Positions 53,823 through 62,064 of a stretch of 64,000 nucleotides of DNA are shown here, piece after piece; position 1 is the stretch's first letter, and every line of letters starts with the position of its first letter. The notes beneath the pieces were generated by a model. It saw nothing but the letters and a program-made list of their open reading frames with translations, was not told where the DNA came from and did no database searches. Source of the DNA: Caenispirillum bisanense (GTDB lineage: Bacteria > Pseudomonadota > Alphaproteobacteria > Rhodospirillales > Rhodospirillaceae). The position numbers were made by a program, and so were the translations under genes. The stretch is from positions 10,595 to 74,594 of the forward strand of contig NZ_BAAAEP010000022.1 of NCBI RefSeq assembly GCF_039523075.1. The letters run 5' to 3'.

Positions 53823-53896
53823 CGTGCCCCCTGTTGCAATCCGCCGCGACAGGCTATCCAATCGGGGAGCGGTGATCTACCACCTTTGATGCGCGA

Positions 53897-54148
53897 ATGG
53901 GGGCGGGGATGTGGGAGTGGTTCTGGGGGCTGGCGGTGATCAGCAAGCTGTGGATCGTCTACCTGATGATCGGCGGCTCGGTGGCGGCGCTGGCGGTGGC
54001 GGTGGAAGCCGGCAACGCGCGGCGGCCCAACAAGGACGGCTCCGGCGGCTGGTTCCTGTTCGGCGCCATCATGATCCTCGGCTACGGCTTCCTGCTCACC
54101 CTGCTGCTGTCGGCGGTGATCTGGCTGGTGCAGCTGGTGGTCGGCTGA
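53897..54148 (+). CDS. Small membrane protein of unknown function
   Basis: An 83-residue protein with two strong hydrophobic segments (about residues 8-35 and 50-80) separated by a polar hairpin (NARRPNKDGSGG). Two ATGs are possible (53897 and 53909), both close to G-rich stretches. I recognise no family. It converges with the S49 peptidase gene, with a 43-base GC-rich gap between them. Confidence 0.55.
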   Translation: MGAGMWEWFWGLAVISKLWIVYLMIGGSVAALAVAVEAGNARRPNKDGSGGWFLFGAIMILGYGFLLTLLLSAVIWLVQLVVG

Positions 54149-54191
54149 GGCCGGCGGCGACAGCGGCCACCGCCGCTGCCGGCGGCGGCGG

Positions 54192-54980
54192 TCACAGCCC
54201 GTAGCGCGCCCGCAGCAGCGAGTCGGTCAGGTCGTCGGCGACGGCATCGGCACCGCCGCGCAGCAGGCGGGCGAGCAGCGGCTTGCGCGGGCCGTGGATG
54301 ACCTGCACCGTGGCGCCCTTGTAGCGCTGTTCGGCATAGCGGTGGGGCAGTTCCACGCCGTCCACCAGCCCCAATTCCAGCGCCCGCTGGCCGAGGAAGA
54401 CGTCGCCGTTGAACAGGGTGTCGTCGTCGCCCTTCAGGCGGCCACGGCGGCGGTCCTTCACGTGGGCGACGAAGGCGGCGTGGATGTCGCCCTGCAGGTC
54501 GGCCAGCCATTCGCGGTCGCTGTCCCGTTCCGGCTGGAAGGGATCGAGGCGCATCTTGTTGACGCCGCGGGTCAGCACCCGGCGTTCCACCCCCAGGCGA
54601 TCCATCAGCCCGACGAAGCCGAAGCCGGCGGAGATGACGCCGATGGAGCCGACCAGGCTCATGGGGCTCATGACGAAGATCTCGTCGGCGGCGCAGGCCA
54701 GCCAGTAGCCGCCGGAGGCTCCGATCTGTTCCACGAAGGCGATGACCGGCACCTTGCGGGTGTCGGCGCGGCGGCGGATCTCGCGGGCGATGACGTCGGA
54801 TTCCATGGGGCTGCCGCCGGGGGAGTTGATCACCAGCAGCACCGCCTTGGGCGGGCGGCGGCCGGCGAAGGCCTTTTCCACCGCCGGACGCACCTTCTCC
54901 CACCGCAGGCCGCGACCGCCGATGACACCGTCCAGCCGCACCAGGGCGACGCGGTCGCGCTGCCAGAACCTGAGCTTCAC
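54192..54980 (-). CDS. S49 family serine peptidase (SppA-like)
   Basis: A 262-residue signal-peptide-peptidase-like protease. The nucleophile is in IGASGGYWLACAADEI (Ser89) and the general-base lysine in TRGVNKMRLDPF (Lys142), as in the single-unit SppA of alphaproteobacteria and SohB-type enzymes. VLLVINSPGGSPMESDVIA is the other family hallmark. No clear N-terminal membrane anchor is present, unlike E. coli SppA. GTG 54980 has AGGAGGG nine bases upstream. It probably degrades leftover signal peptides or membrane peptides. Confidence 0.9.
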   Translation of the reverse strand: MKLRFWQRDRVALVRLDGVIGGRGLRWEKVRPAVEKAFAGRRPPKAVLLVINSPGGSPMESDVIAREIRRRADTRKVPVIAFVEQIGASGGYWLACAADEIFVMSPMSLVGSIGVISAGFGFVGLMDRLGVERRVLTRGVNKMRLDPFQPERDSDREWLADLQGDIHAAFVAHVKDRRRGRLKGDDDTLFNGDVFLGQRALELGLVDGVELPHRYAEQRYKGATVQVIHGPRKPLLARLLRGGADAVADDLTDSLLRARYGL

Positions 54981-55031
54981 CGAAGAGACCCTCCTGCCGG
55001 TTGTACCGCGCCTTATGTAGGGGCCTCGGCG

Positions 55032-55931
55032 CTAGTCCGCCAGCACCGGCGCGGCGACGTCCAGCCACGCCAGCAGGGCGGCGCGGAAGGCGGTCATGCT
55101 CTTGTACTGCGCCATGTCGGGCGGCAGGGCGGCGACGGCGGCGGCCAGGGCGCGGGCGGTGGCGCCGTCGCGCACCACCTGCCGCAGCGGGTGGACGTAG
55201 GTGCGGATGCCGAACAGGATCGCCCCGCTGGCCGGCAGGCGGCGGAGCGTCTGGCGCTCCACCCGCAGCACCAGCCGGTCGGGCGCCTCGGCGGCGGTGA
55301 GGTCGGCGCCTTCGATGCCGTTGTGGCCGGTGGGCTGGAACAGCCGGGCGTCGGCCTGGATGCCCCAGTTGGTGCGCCACACGGCCCGGTCGGCGGCCAG
55401 CTTGTCGAAGAAGCGGTCGACCGGGGTGCCGAGGCGCTCGCCATAGGCCGGCACCGGCTCGTGGATGGCGGCCATGGCGCGCCCCAGCTTGTCGGCCAGC
55501 CGCCAGCGGTTGGGGAAGCACAGCGAGGCGGCGGTCAGCGTCCAGCCCTGCGGCCCGGCCTGCATCAGGCACAGGTCTTCCTGCACCCACCGCCCGGCCC
55601 GGTCGAGCGGCGCCAGGGCATCGTCGTCAAGCCGCCACTGCCGCCCGCCGGGTCCGTGCAGGCGGGCGCCGTCACGGCGGAACCGGGCGGGGAAGTGCTC
55701 GGTCAGATGGGCGGCGAGCAGGTCGTGGGCTTCCTGCGCCGCTTGCCGCGATTCCGGCAGAGCGCCCGTCACCTCGGCCGGGCGCTCGGCCAGCAGGCGG
55801 TGTTTCTCGGCCAGGTCGGCGTCGTAGGTGTCGTCGATCTCGATCCACTCGGCGGCGGTGAGCGACCGCAGGCCCATGGCCATGCGGTAGGGGGCGGCAT
55901 CGAGGAAGGGCAGGTAGCGCGGCTCGGCCAT
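55032..55931 (-). CDS. DUF3445 / heme-dependent oxidative N-demethylase alpha-like protein
   Basis: A 299-residue protein of the DUF3445 family, known as the heme-binding alpha subunit of an oxidative N-demethylase (HODM) in some bacteria and fungi. The start YLPFLDAAPYRMAMGLRSL, LTAASLCFPNRWRLADKLG with its probable heme region, and FGIRTYVHPLRQV are family features. The other HODM subunits (FMN reductase, ferredoxin) are not nearby, so it may be an orphan using general reductants. ATG 55931 begins the similarity. Confidence 0.82.
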   Translation of the reverse strand: MAEPRYLPFLDAAPYRMAMGLRSLTAAEWIEIDDTYDADLAEKHRLLAERPAEVTGALPESRQAAQEAHDLLAAHLTEHFPARFRRDGARLHGPGGRQWRLDDDALAPLDRAGRWVQEDLCLMQAGPQGWTLTAASLCFPNRWRLADKLGRAMAAIHEPVPAYGERLGTPVDRFFDKLAADRAVWRTNWGIQADARLFQPTGHNGIEGADLTAAEAPDRLVLRVERQTLRRLPASGAILFGIRTYVHPLRQVVRDGATARALAAAVAALPPDMAQYKSMTAFRAALLAWLDVAAPVLAD

Positions 55932-56005
55932 GGGCGCCTCGGGCTGGGGGCGGCGGGGCCTCCAGTCTAGCCGCCGGCGGCCGGCCCGGTCCATGGCCGC
56001 CCGGT

Positions 56006-57046
56006 TCAGCGCGGCGACACCAGGCGCCAGCAGGCGGCGGTGACGTCCAGCACGTCGAACAGGCGGGCGACGTAGAAGTCCTTCACCTTCAGCTCGGCCT
56101 CCGGGTCGCCGGTGACCTGCCGCTCGATGACGTCGACCAGGGTGGTGAGGCGGCGGCGGTGCAGGCCCAGGCGGCGCTGCACCGGATCGGTCACCACGCC
56201 GGCGAAGGCGGTCAGCACCGCCACCGGCGCCGCCAGCGACAGGGCGACGGTGCCGACCAGCAGCGGGCTGGCGACCGGCGCGCCGACCATGCCGTACCAC
56301 AGGCCGCCGGCCCACGGCCCGGCCCAGAAGCCCGACACCGCCATGGACTTGGCGAGCGTCGCCGACAGCGGCGCGGCCAGCGACACCACCCCCGGCGTCA
56401 GCTGGTGATAGGCGGCGAAGCCGGCGGCGGCCAGGGTCAGGCTGCCGGCCATCTCGGCGGCGGCGGTGCGGCTGCCGACGTAGGTCGCCAGTGCTTCGGT
56501 CAGGCGGGTCCTGAAGGCGGGGTCATCGGCCCGCTCCGCCAGCGCCGCCAGCACCATGCCGAGGCGCAGGCGCACCGCCGGGTCGGCCAGGATGGCTTCC
56601 ATGAGGGCGTCGCGTTCCACCCGGCGGTCGCCGATCTCGACCGGCAGGTGCAGCAGCTCGTCATGGACGCGGAACAGGATCTCGCGGCCGACGTCGGTCT
56701 CCAGGAACCAGGTGCGGCGCGACAGCCAGGCGCCGGCACGGCGGGCGCCGATCAGCCGGGCGGCGGCGCCAGAGGCCCGCGCCCCGGCGGTGGCGGTGCT
56801 GAGGATGACGTTCACCGGCGCCCGCAGGATGTCGAGCCCGAGCGCCGCCTTGTGCAGGCGGGCCGAGCCGAGCAGGGTGAAGTGGCTGTCGACGAAGGGC
56901 GCCACGCGGTGGCGCGCCGCCTCGGCCCAGCGGCGGGCGGCGTCCTCGACCACCAGGGCGGCGGCGCGCTCGTCGGCCAGCACCGGCAGGCCGGCATGGG
57001 CACCGGCGGGCACGGGGGCGACGGCAGGGGGCAGGGGCGTGCTCAT
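56006..57046 (-). CDS. Hypothetical membrane-associated protein
   Basis: A 346-residue protein. It is mainly helical, with two or three hydrophobic stretches between about residues 200 and 285 (EMAGSLTLAAAGFAAYHQL ... LLVGTVALSLAAPVAVLTAFAGV). Charged N- and C-terminal domains flank these. FLETDVGREILFRVHDELL looks conserved in style. I recognise no functional family and suspect an alphaproteobacterial family of unknown role. ATG 57046 is the obvious start. It lies between the DUF3445 gene and the sbtB-like gene on the same strand, with short gaps. Confidence 0.65.
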   Translation of the reverse strand: MSTPLPPAVAPVPAGAHAGLPVLADERAAALVVEDAARRWAEAARHRVAPFVDSHFTLLGSARLHKAALGLDILRAPVNVILSTATAGARASGAAARLIGARRAGAWLSRRTWFLETDVGREILFRVHDELLHLPVEIGDRRVERDALMEAILADPAVRLRLGMVLAALAERADDPAFRTRLTEALATYVGSRTAAAEMAGSLTLAAAGFAAYHQLTPGVVSLAAPLSATLAKSMAVSGFWAGPWAGGLWYGMVGAPVASPLLVGTVALSLAAPVAVLTAFAGVVTDPVQRRLGLHRRRLTTLVDVIERQVTGDPEAELKVKDFYVARLFDVLDVTAACWRLVSPR

Positions 57047-57098
57047 GCCCCCTTATATGGGCGGGCGGTGCGGCGGAAAAAGGGCGCCGGCGCGGCGA

Positions 57099-57416
57099 TC
57101 AGTACTTCTCGCCGCGCAGCACCTCCACATCCGACATCCAGGCGACGCCGGCATCGGCCAGCAGCGGCGCCAGGGCGTCGAACAGCGCATCGGCGCGGTC
57201 GGCGCCCAGCACCGACACCACCATGACGCAGCTTTCCGCATCGGTGGCGTGGCCGCGTTCCCACCGGCCGGCCGCCCCCTGGCCGGCCAGCGCCGGCAGC
57301 ACGGTGTGGCCGGACGCGCCATGGGCCTTCAGCAGCGCCGTCACCCGGTTGAGCAGCGGCATCGGCGTCAGGATCTCGATCTTGCGGCGCGGGTGATGGG
57401 GACGGGTGGCGGTCAC
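57099..57416 (-). CDS. PII-like regulatory protein, SbtB type
   Basis: A 105-residue ferredoxin-like-fold protein of the PII superfamily. RRKIEILTPMPLLNRVTALLKAHGASGHTVL matches the PII beta1-alpha1-beta2 core, and a short T-loop-like stretch (GQGAAGRWERG) follows. VVSVLGADRADALFDALAPLL and WMSDVEVLRGEKY complete the fold. GTG 57416 overlaps the stop of the sbtA-type permease (GTGA). By analogy with cyanobacteria it would bind adenine nucleotides or cAMP and gate the transporter. The ligand is not known here. Confidence 0.82.
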   Translation of the reverse strand: MTATRPHHPRRKIEILTPMPLLNRVTALLKAHGASGHTVLPALAGQGAAGRWERGHATDAESCVMVVSVLGADRADALFDALAPLLADAGVAWMSDVEVLRGEKY

Positions 57417-58396
57417 GGGGTTCCTCCGGCAAGGCTGGTGATCACGGCATGATACAGCGGAATGCCGATGGTCAGGTTGAACGGAAAGGTGATGCCGAGC
57501 GCCAATGTGATGGACACCGCCGGATTGGCCTGCGGCAGCGCCATGCGCATGGCCGCCGGCACCGCGATGTAGCTGGCGGAGGCGCCGAGCACCGCCATCA
57601 GCGTCGCATTGCCGGGCGCGAGGCCCGCCAGCAGCCCCAGCAGGCCGCCGGCCAGGGCGCCCACCAGCGGCATGACCAGGCCGAACAGCACCATGCGGCC
57701 GTTGACCGCCGAGCCGTCGCGGAAGCGCCGTGCCGCCACCAGGCCCATGTCGAGCAGGAACAGGCACAGCACGCCCTTGAACGGGTCGACGATGAAGGCG
57801 GAGATGGTGGCGAGGCCCTTGTCGCCGGTGATCCAGCCGATGGCGAAGCTGCCCACCAGCAGCACCACGCTGCCGTTCAGCAGCACCTCGCGCCCGAGCG
57901 CACCGCTGCTTTCGCCCAGGCGGGCGCCGCTGCGGCCGGCCAGCCACAGGCCGGTGAGGATGGCCGGCGTCTCCATGGCAGCCACCACCGCCACCATGTA
58001 CCCGTCCCAGGCCACCCCGAGCGTCTGCAGCATGGAGGTGGCGGCGACGAAGGTGACCACGCTGATGGAGCCGTAATGGGCCGCCACGGCGGCGGCGTTC
58101 ACCGCATCCATGCGGCAGAGCCCACGCAGCACCGGGAAGGCGAACAGCGGCAGGGCGAACGACAGGGCGATGCCCACCGCCAGGGCGGCCAGCACTTCCG
58201 GCCCGAGGCCGTAGGCGGCCATGGCGGCGCCGCCCTTGAAGCCGATGGCGAGCATCAGATAGAGCGACAGCCCTTTGGCAACGGCGTCGGGGATGGTCAG
58301 GTCGGAGCGGGCGAAGCCGGCGGCGACACCGAGGGCGAAGAACAGCACCAGCGGCGACAGCAGGGTCTCACCGGCAAGGGAAAGGACGTCGGTCAC
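57413..58396 (-). CDS. sbtA: SbtA-type sodium-dependent bicarbonate transporter family permease
   Basis: A 327-residue inner-membrane protein with about ten helices. FARSDLTIPDAVAKGLSLYLMLAIGFKGG, MDAVNAAAVAAHYGSISVVTF, MVAVVAAMETPAILTGLWLA and GASASYIAVPAAMRMALPQANP match SbtA motifs. The family imports bicarbonate with sodium in cyanobacteria; members in heterotrophs may serve anaplerotic carboxylation or transport other anions. GTG 58396 marks the start of similarity; the open frame extends upstream without support. It is coupled to the PII-like gene. Confidence 0.88.
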   Translation of the reverse strand: MTDVLSLAGETLLSPLVLFFALGVAAGFARSDLTIPDAVAKGLSLYLMLAIGFKGGAAMAAYGLGPEVLAALAVGIALSFALPLFAFPVLRGLCRMDAVNAAAVAAHYGSISVVTFVAATSMLQTLGVAWDGYMVAVVAAMETPAILTGLWLAGRSGARLGESSGALGREVLLNGSVVLLVGSFAIGWITGDKGLATISAFIVDPFKGVLCLFLLDMGLVAARRFRDGSAVNGRMVLFGLVMPLVGALAGGLLGLLAGLAPGNATLMAVLGASASYIAVPAAMRMALPQANPAVSITLALGITFPFNLTIGIPLYHAVITSLAGGTP

Positions 58397-58656
58397 GGGC
58401 GGGAACTTTCGGCGGTGGCTACCGATGGCGGCAGATCGTGCCGCATTAAGCGCTTTCAAGCGGTTTTGTGCAAGTTGCTGCAAGGGGGCCGCAGCACGAA
58501 ATGCAGGCAATCCCTGTCCGAACGTCCAGGGTCACCCTGGCGAAACGTCGGGGAGGCCGTGGCGCGCATGGACGCGCGGCGGGGAATGCGCCACCATGGG
58601 AGGACTTGGGCACGACCGGGGGCGGTCGCGTCCCGCCACGGGCAGAGGGGGTGCGC

Positions 58657-58932
58657 ATGACCGGCACAGTAATTTCCCTGGCGCACGTCCGCGTGCAACG
58701 CAACTGCCGGCGGATTCTCGAATCCAATCGGGAAACCCTGGCCAACGTGGAAACCTTGCGCCGCGCCCACCGCTCCATCGCCGATTCGCTCGATACCATG
58801 CGCGACGGGCTGGTGGACTTCTCCGACAGCCTCGGCCGCTCCATCGAACAGCTGCGCGACAGCTGCCGCCGCCAGCAGCGGATCATGGACCGCATCGACG
58901 AAATTCAGCGCGACTCCATCGCCTTCCGGTGA
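58657..58932 (+). CDS. Small helical hypothetical protein
   Basis: A 91-residue soluble protein, predicted almost entirely coiled-coil (heptad pattern through LDTMRDGLVDFSDSLGRSIEQLRDSCRRQQRIMDRIDEI). AGAGGGGG ends about five bases before ATG 58657, with GTG 58651 as an alternative. I recognise no family. Codon composition supports coding. It stands alone before msrA, so it may be a small adaptor or oligomerising protein; no function is assigned. Confidence 0.6.
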   Translation: MTGTVISLAHVRVQRNCRRILESNRETLANVETLRRAHRSIADSLDTMRDGLVDFSDSLGRSIEQLRDSCRRQQRIMDRIDEIQRDSIAFR

Positions 58933-59025
58933 CCGCCGGTGCCCCTTGCGTTGTGCCGCCGCCGCGACGACGTTATGACCCTATGGTCCTGAACCAGGGA
59001 TGAACCAGGAAAGGGAGAGGGTTCC

Positions 59026-59514
59026 ATGGCCATCGCGACCTTCGCGGCCGGCTGCTTCTGGGGTGTGGAGGAAGCCTTCCGCCGCATTCCCGGCGTGACG
59101 GCGACGGTCGTCGGCTACACCGGCGGCAGCGTCGACACCCCGAGCTACGAGCAGGTCTGCACCGACCGCACCGGCCATGCCGAGGCGGTGCGGGTGGAGT
59201 TCGACCCCAAGGCGGTGTCCTACGACGACCTGCTGGAGGTGTTCTGGAAGATCCACGACCCGACGCAGAAGAACCGCCAGGGCGTCGACGTCGGCAGCCA
59301 GTACCGCTCCGCCATCTTCGTCCATGACGACGACCAGCGCGCCCGCGCCGAGGCGAGCCTGCGGGAGAACGACGACTCCGGCCGTTTCCCCCGCCCCATC
59401 GTCACCGAGATCGTCGACGCCGCCGCCTTCTGGGAGGCGGAGGACTATCACCAGCAGTACATGGCCAAGCGCGGCCGCGGCACCGCCGTGTGCGGCATCC
59501 CTTCCGGCTGGTGA
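59026..59514 (+). CDS. msrA: Peptide methionine-S-sulfoxide reductase
   Basis: A 162-residue cytoplasmic repair enzyme reducing methionine-S-sulfoxide in proteins. The catalytic motif GCFWGVEEAFR (Cys10) opens the protein. GYTGGSVDTPSYEQVCT, HAEAVRVEFDP and FWKIHDPTQKNRQGVDVGSQYRS follow, as in all MsrA. One more cysteine near the C-terminus (VCGIPSG) could resolve the sulfenate. GGGAGAGGG lies upstream of ATG 59026. It is monocistronic by position and converges with the amidotransferase gene. Confidence 0.96.
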   Translation: MAIATFAAGCFWGVEEAFRRIPGVTATVVGYTGGSVDTPSYEQVCTDRTGHAEAVRVEFDPKAVSYDDLLEVFWKIHDPTQKNRQGVDVGSQYRSAIFVHDDDQRARAEASLRENDDSGRFPRPIVTEIVDAAAFWEAEDYHQQYMAKRGRGTAVCGIPSGW

Positions 59515-59536
59515 GGCGGAACGGGCGGGGCGGCGG

Positions 59537-60403
59537 TCAGCGCCGCGCCGCCATGGCCGGCAGCACCCGGTGCTCGATCCAGTTGCGGATCTCGCGCAGG
59601 CGGATGGCGGCGTCGAGCACGTCGTCATCGGCGCCCAGCTGCCAGCGCAAATCGCGGCGGCCCTGCGGGTCGGCCACCAACGCGTCGCAACGGGCGGCGA
59701 AATCCTCGGCATCGGCGACGCTGGCGAACCAGCCCTGCTCCACCAGCCGCTCGGCATAGCGCAGGCAGATGTGGCCGATCTCGTGCAGGTCGTATTCCGG
59801 GTGGTACTGGATGCCCCAGAACGAGCCGTTGCCATGGCGGATTTCGGCCGCCTGCACGTCGCTGACGGCGTTGGAGGCCAGCAGCACGGCGCCGGCCGGC
59901 AGGGTTTCCACCTCGTCCTGATGGATGCACACCGCCTCGAACACCGGCGCCTTGCCGGCGTACATGGGGTGGCTGCGGCCGGCTTCGGTCAGGGTGATCT
60001 TGCGGGCGATGCCCAGCTCGCGGCCCTTGGGGTTCTTGCGCACCACGCCGCCGGCCGCCACCGTCGCCACCTGCAGCGCCCAGCAGGAGCCGAAGAACGG
60101 CACGCCGCTGTCGTAGACGGCGCGCGCCAGCTCGATCTGGCGGGTGATGGGCGGCGTCATGTCATAGACGTTGAGCGCCGATCCGGTCCACGCCACCGCG
60201 TCGTAATCGGTGAGGGAGGCGCCGGCCGGCAGGGCGCCGTCGGCATCGGCCGGGCGGACGATGTCGCACACGGCGCCGGGGTGCAGGGTCTGCAGGGTCT
60301 GGGCATAGAGCGGCCCGAACGGAGTCGCGCCCGCCTTTTCCAGCGCCTCGCTGGCCTCCTTCAGATTGCCTTCCACCACCAGGAACCGGGGATGCGCCAT
60401 CAT
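59537..60403 (-). CDS. Class I glutamine amidotransferase-like protein
   Basis: A 288-residue protein of the GuaA-like amidotransferase group. The nucleophile elbow is FFGSCWALQVATV (Cys about residue 110). The catalytic His-Glu is in WGIQYHPEYDLHEIG. It has no attached synthetase domain; such stand-alone proteins act as gamma-glutamyl hydrolases or supply ammonia to an unknown partner. Two adjacent ATGs exist (60403 and 60400). About 50 bases upstream lies the second copy of the bipartite motif (60452-60475). Confidence 0.85.
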   Translation of the reverse strand: MMAHPRFLVVEGNLKEASEALEKAGATPFGPLYAQTLQTLHPGAVCDIVRPADADGALPAGASLTDYDAVAWTGSALNVYDMTPPITRQIELARAVYDSGVPFFGSCWALQVATVAAGGVVRKNPKGRELGIARKITLTEAGRSHPMYAGKAPVFEAVCIHQDEVETLPAGAVLLASNAVSDVQAAEIRHGNGSFWGIQYHPEYDLHEIGHICLRYAERLVEQGWFASVADAEDFAARCDALVADPQGRRDLRWQLGADDDVLDAAIRLREIRNWIEHRVLPAMAARR

Positions 60404-60451
60404 CAGCCTCGCCTGTTTCGTGCATGGGTCGTCCGGCCTGAGGGAAGCGCG

Positions 60452-60475
60452 GATTCGCACCAAAGCCAAGGGCCA
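60452..60475 (-). promoter_or_regulatory. Bipartite motif TGGCCCTT-N8-TGCGAATC, copy 2
   Basis: On the minus strand TGGCCCTT (60475-60468) is followed after eight bases by TGCGAATC (60459-60452), 48 bases before the amidotransferase start. Sequence and spacing equal those at 3306-3283. The bases between the two octamers differ, which argues for two separate binding contacts. Confidence 0.45.
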
Positions 60476-60625
60476 TTTCGCCCGATCTAAGCCCCGACAT
60501 CAACCTTTCGGATATCGCCACGCACCCTAACGCATGGTATGAAGAAGTCATGCCTGCGGGCATGGCGCGGCCTTCTTCCCCCGAGGGTTGCGTGAGGGTG
60601 GGGTTAGCGAGGGGTGGGGTACTCC

Positions 60626-61312
60626 ATGCGTATCGTACTGGCGGACGATCATTCCATCGTCCGGTGTGGCTTGCGCCATCTGCTGTCCGGGCTGGACCCG
60701 GCGCCCGTCATCGACGAGGTCGGCAGCGGCGACGAGGTGCGGGCCCTCTTCAACAGCCTGTCCGGCGAGGGGTCGGAACAGCCTGATCTGCTGGTGCTCG
60801 ACCTGCGCATGCCGGGCATACGCGGCATCGAGGACGTGCGCGGCATCGTCGCCCTGGCCGATCCGACGCCGGTGCTGGTGTTCTCCATGCTGGAAGCGGC
60901 GGACGAGATGCGCAGCGTGCTGGCCCAGGGGGTGCGGGCCTTCGTGCCCAAGTCCACCGACCAGCGGCTGCTGCTCAACATCGTGCGGCTGGTGCTGGCC
61001 GGCGGCACTTATCTGCCGCCGGTGCTCGGCGGGCTGGAGCGCGGCGGCGGCGGCGGCAACGGGGCGGACCTGCCGCGCTTCGGCGACGGCGGCCTGGAAA
61101 GCCTGCCCGCCGGCCTGACCAAGCGGCAGCAGGAAGTGCTGCGGCTGCTGGCCGAGGGCCTCTCCAACCAGGAGATCGGCGAGCGCATGGGCCTCAACCT
61201 GTCGACGGTGAAAAGCCATGTCACCGGCATCCTGAAGACCCTGAACGTCGGCAGCCGCACCCAGGCGGTGCTGACCCTGCGGCGACGGCGCAAGGACGGC
61301 TTCAGCTTCTGA
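60626..61312 (+). CDS. NarL/LuxR-family response regulator
   Basis: A 228-residue response regulator. The receiver domain has IVLADDHSIVRCGLRHLL, LLVLDLRMPGIRG (phospho-acceptor Asp near residue 58) and FVPKSTDQRLL with the conserved Lys. A glycine-rich linker (about 140-150) leads to the LuxR helix-turn-helix: LTKRQQEVLRLLAEGLSNQE and LNLSTVKSHVTGILK. ATG 60626 is preferred to GTG 60614 from spacing to GAGGGG. No kinase is adjacent. Its upstream region includes nested inverted repeats (GAAGAAG ... CTTCTTC around ATGCC-TGCG-GGCAT, 60541-60576). Confidence 0.93.
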   Translation: MRIVLADDHSIVRCGLRHLLSGLDPAPVIDEVGSGDEVRALFNSLSGEGSEQPDLLVLDLRMPGIRGIEDVRGIVALADPTPVLVFSMLEAADEMRSVLAQGVRAFVPKSTDQRLLLNIVRLVLAGGTYLPPVLGGLERGGGGGNGADLPRFGDGGLESLPAGLTKRQQEVLRLLAEGLSNQEIGERMGLNLSTVKSHVTGILKTLNVGSRTQAVLTLRRRRKDGFSF

Positions 61313-61319
61313 TCCGCGG

Positions 61320-61341
61320 CGACCCGGCGTCCGCCGGGTCG
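61320..61341. terminator. Stem-loop between convergent genes
   Basis: CGACCCGGC (61320-61328) and GCCGGGTCG (61333-61341) form a nine-base-pair stem with a four-base loop, centred between the stop codons of the response regulator and the deoxyribosyltransferase. No T-tract is present; it may serve both genes. Confidence 0.55.
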
Positions 61342-61343
61342 GG

Positions 61344-61934
61344 TCAGGACGTGCGCTGCAGCAGCCGGGCGGCGGCGGCCTCCAGGCAGGCCTCGAAGCC
61401 GCTGAGGTCGTGGTAGTCGGGCTGCGGCTCCGCCGAGTCGGGGACCATGATGCAGCCGCCGCTGTCGAGCACGGCGCCGTCGACCATCAGGTTCTCGACC
61501 ATGCCGAAGTTCTCGATCAGCAGGCCGTCGACGTCCTCCACCCCGACGCCGGGGCGCACCCGCGCCGCTGCGCCGGCCCAGCGGGCGGCCCGCTCGGCGT
61601 GCAGCAGGTCGCTGGCGGTGTAGCAGAACAGCGGCCGCCCCAGCGCCCGCATGAAGCCGATCTCGAACGCCGTGCCGGGGTCCATGCCGGGGCCGCGGAA
61701 CGGCGTGATGTTGGCGATGATGAGGTCGCAGCGCCGCATCAGCGCCTCGTTGGCGCGGCTGATGGCCAGCCCCGCGTCCTGCGGCGCCAGGGCGCCCAGG
61801 TCGAGGTCGTTGTCCAGCGGGAAGCAGCCGGTGAAGCCGTGGCGGGCGCACAGCGCCTTCTTGGCCTCGCCCAGGGCGACGGCATCGGCCAGGAACACCT
61901 CCGGCCCTGCCAGATAGACGCGCGGCGTGTGCAT
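61344..61934 (-). CDS. Nucleoside 2-deoxyribosyltransferase
   Basis: A 196-residue enzyme exchanging the base of 2'-deoxynucleosides, a purine/pyrimidine salvage reaction. The family opening VYLAGPEVFLADAVALGEAKK, CDLIIANITPFRGPGMDPGTAFEIGFM (with the catalytic glutamate in TAFEIG) and the C-terminal aromatic/acidic tail match the NDT fold. GGAGGGGAGGAG directly upstream of ATG 61934 is one of the strongest ribosome binding sites in the window. It lies downstream of the decarboxylase operon, separated by a hairpin. Confidence 0.9.
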   Translation of the reverse strand: MHTPRVYLAGPEVFLADAVALGEAKKALCARHGFTGCFPLDNDLDLGALAPQDAGLAISRANEALMRRCDLIIANITPFRGPGMDPGTAFEIGFMRALGRPLFCYTASDLLHAERAARWAGAAARVRPGVGVEDVDGLLIENFGMVENLMVDGAVLDSGGCIMVPDSAEPQPDYHDLSGFEACLEAAAARLLQRTS

Positions 61935-62007
61935 GGTCTCCTCCCCTCCCGGACTGGACGGTCTGCCGTCAGGTGGTGGCGGCGACGGTCATGGCAACGC
62001 GGCGCCC

Positions 62008-62041
62008 GCAGCGGCGGTTCAAGGTCCGCCGCCGCCGCTGC
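62008..62041 (-). terminator. Hairpin downstream of the decarboxylase operon
   Basis: GCAGCGGCGG (62008-62017) pairs with CCGCCGCTGC (62032-62041), ten base pairs with a 14-base loop, 24 bases after the oadB-type stop on the minus strand. There is no T-run; it is a likely mRNA 3' end or weak terminator. Confidence 0.45.
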
Positions 62042-62064
62042 CTGCCGGGACCGGGCGGGCGGCC

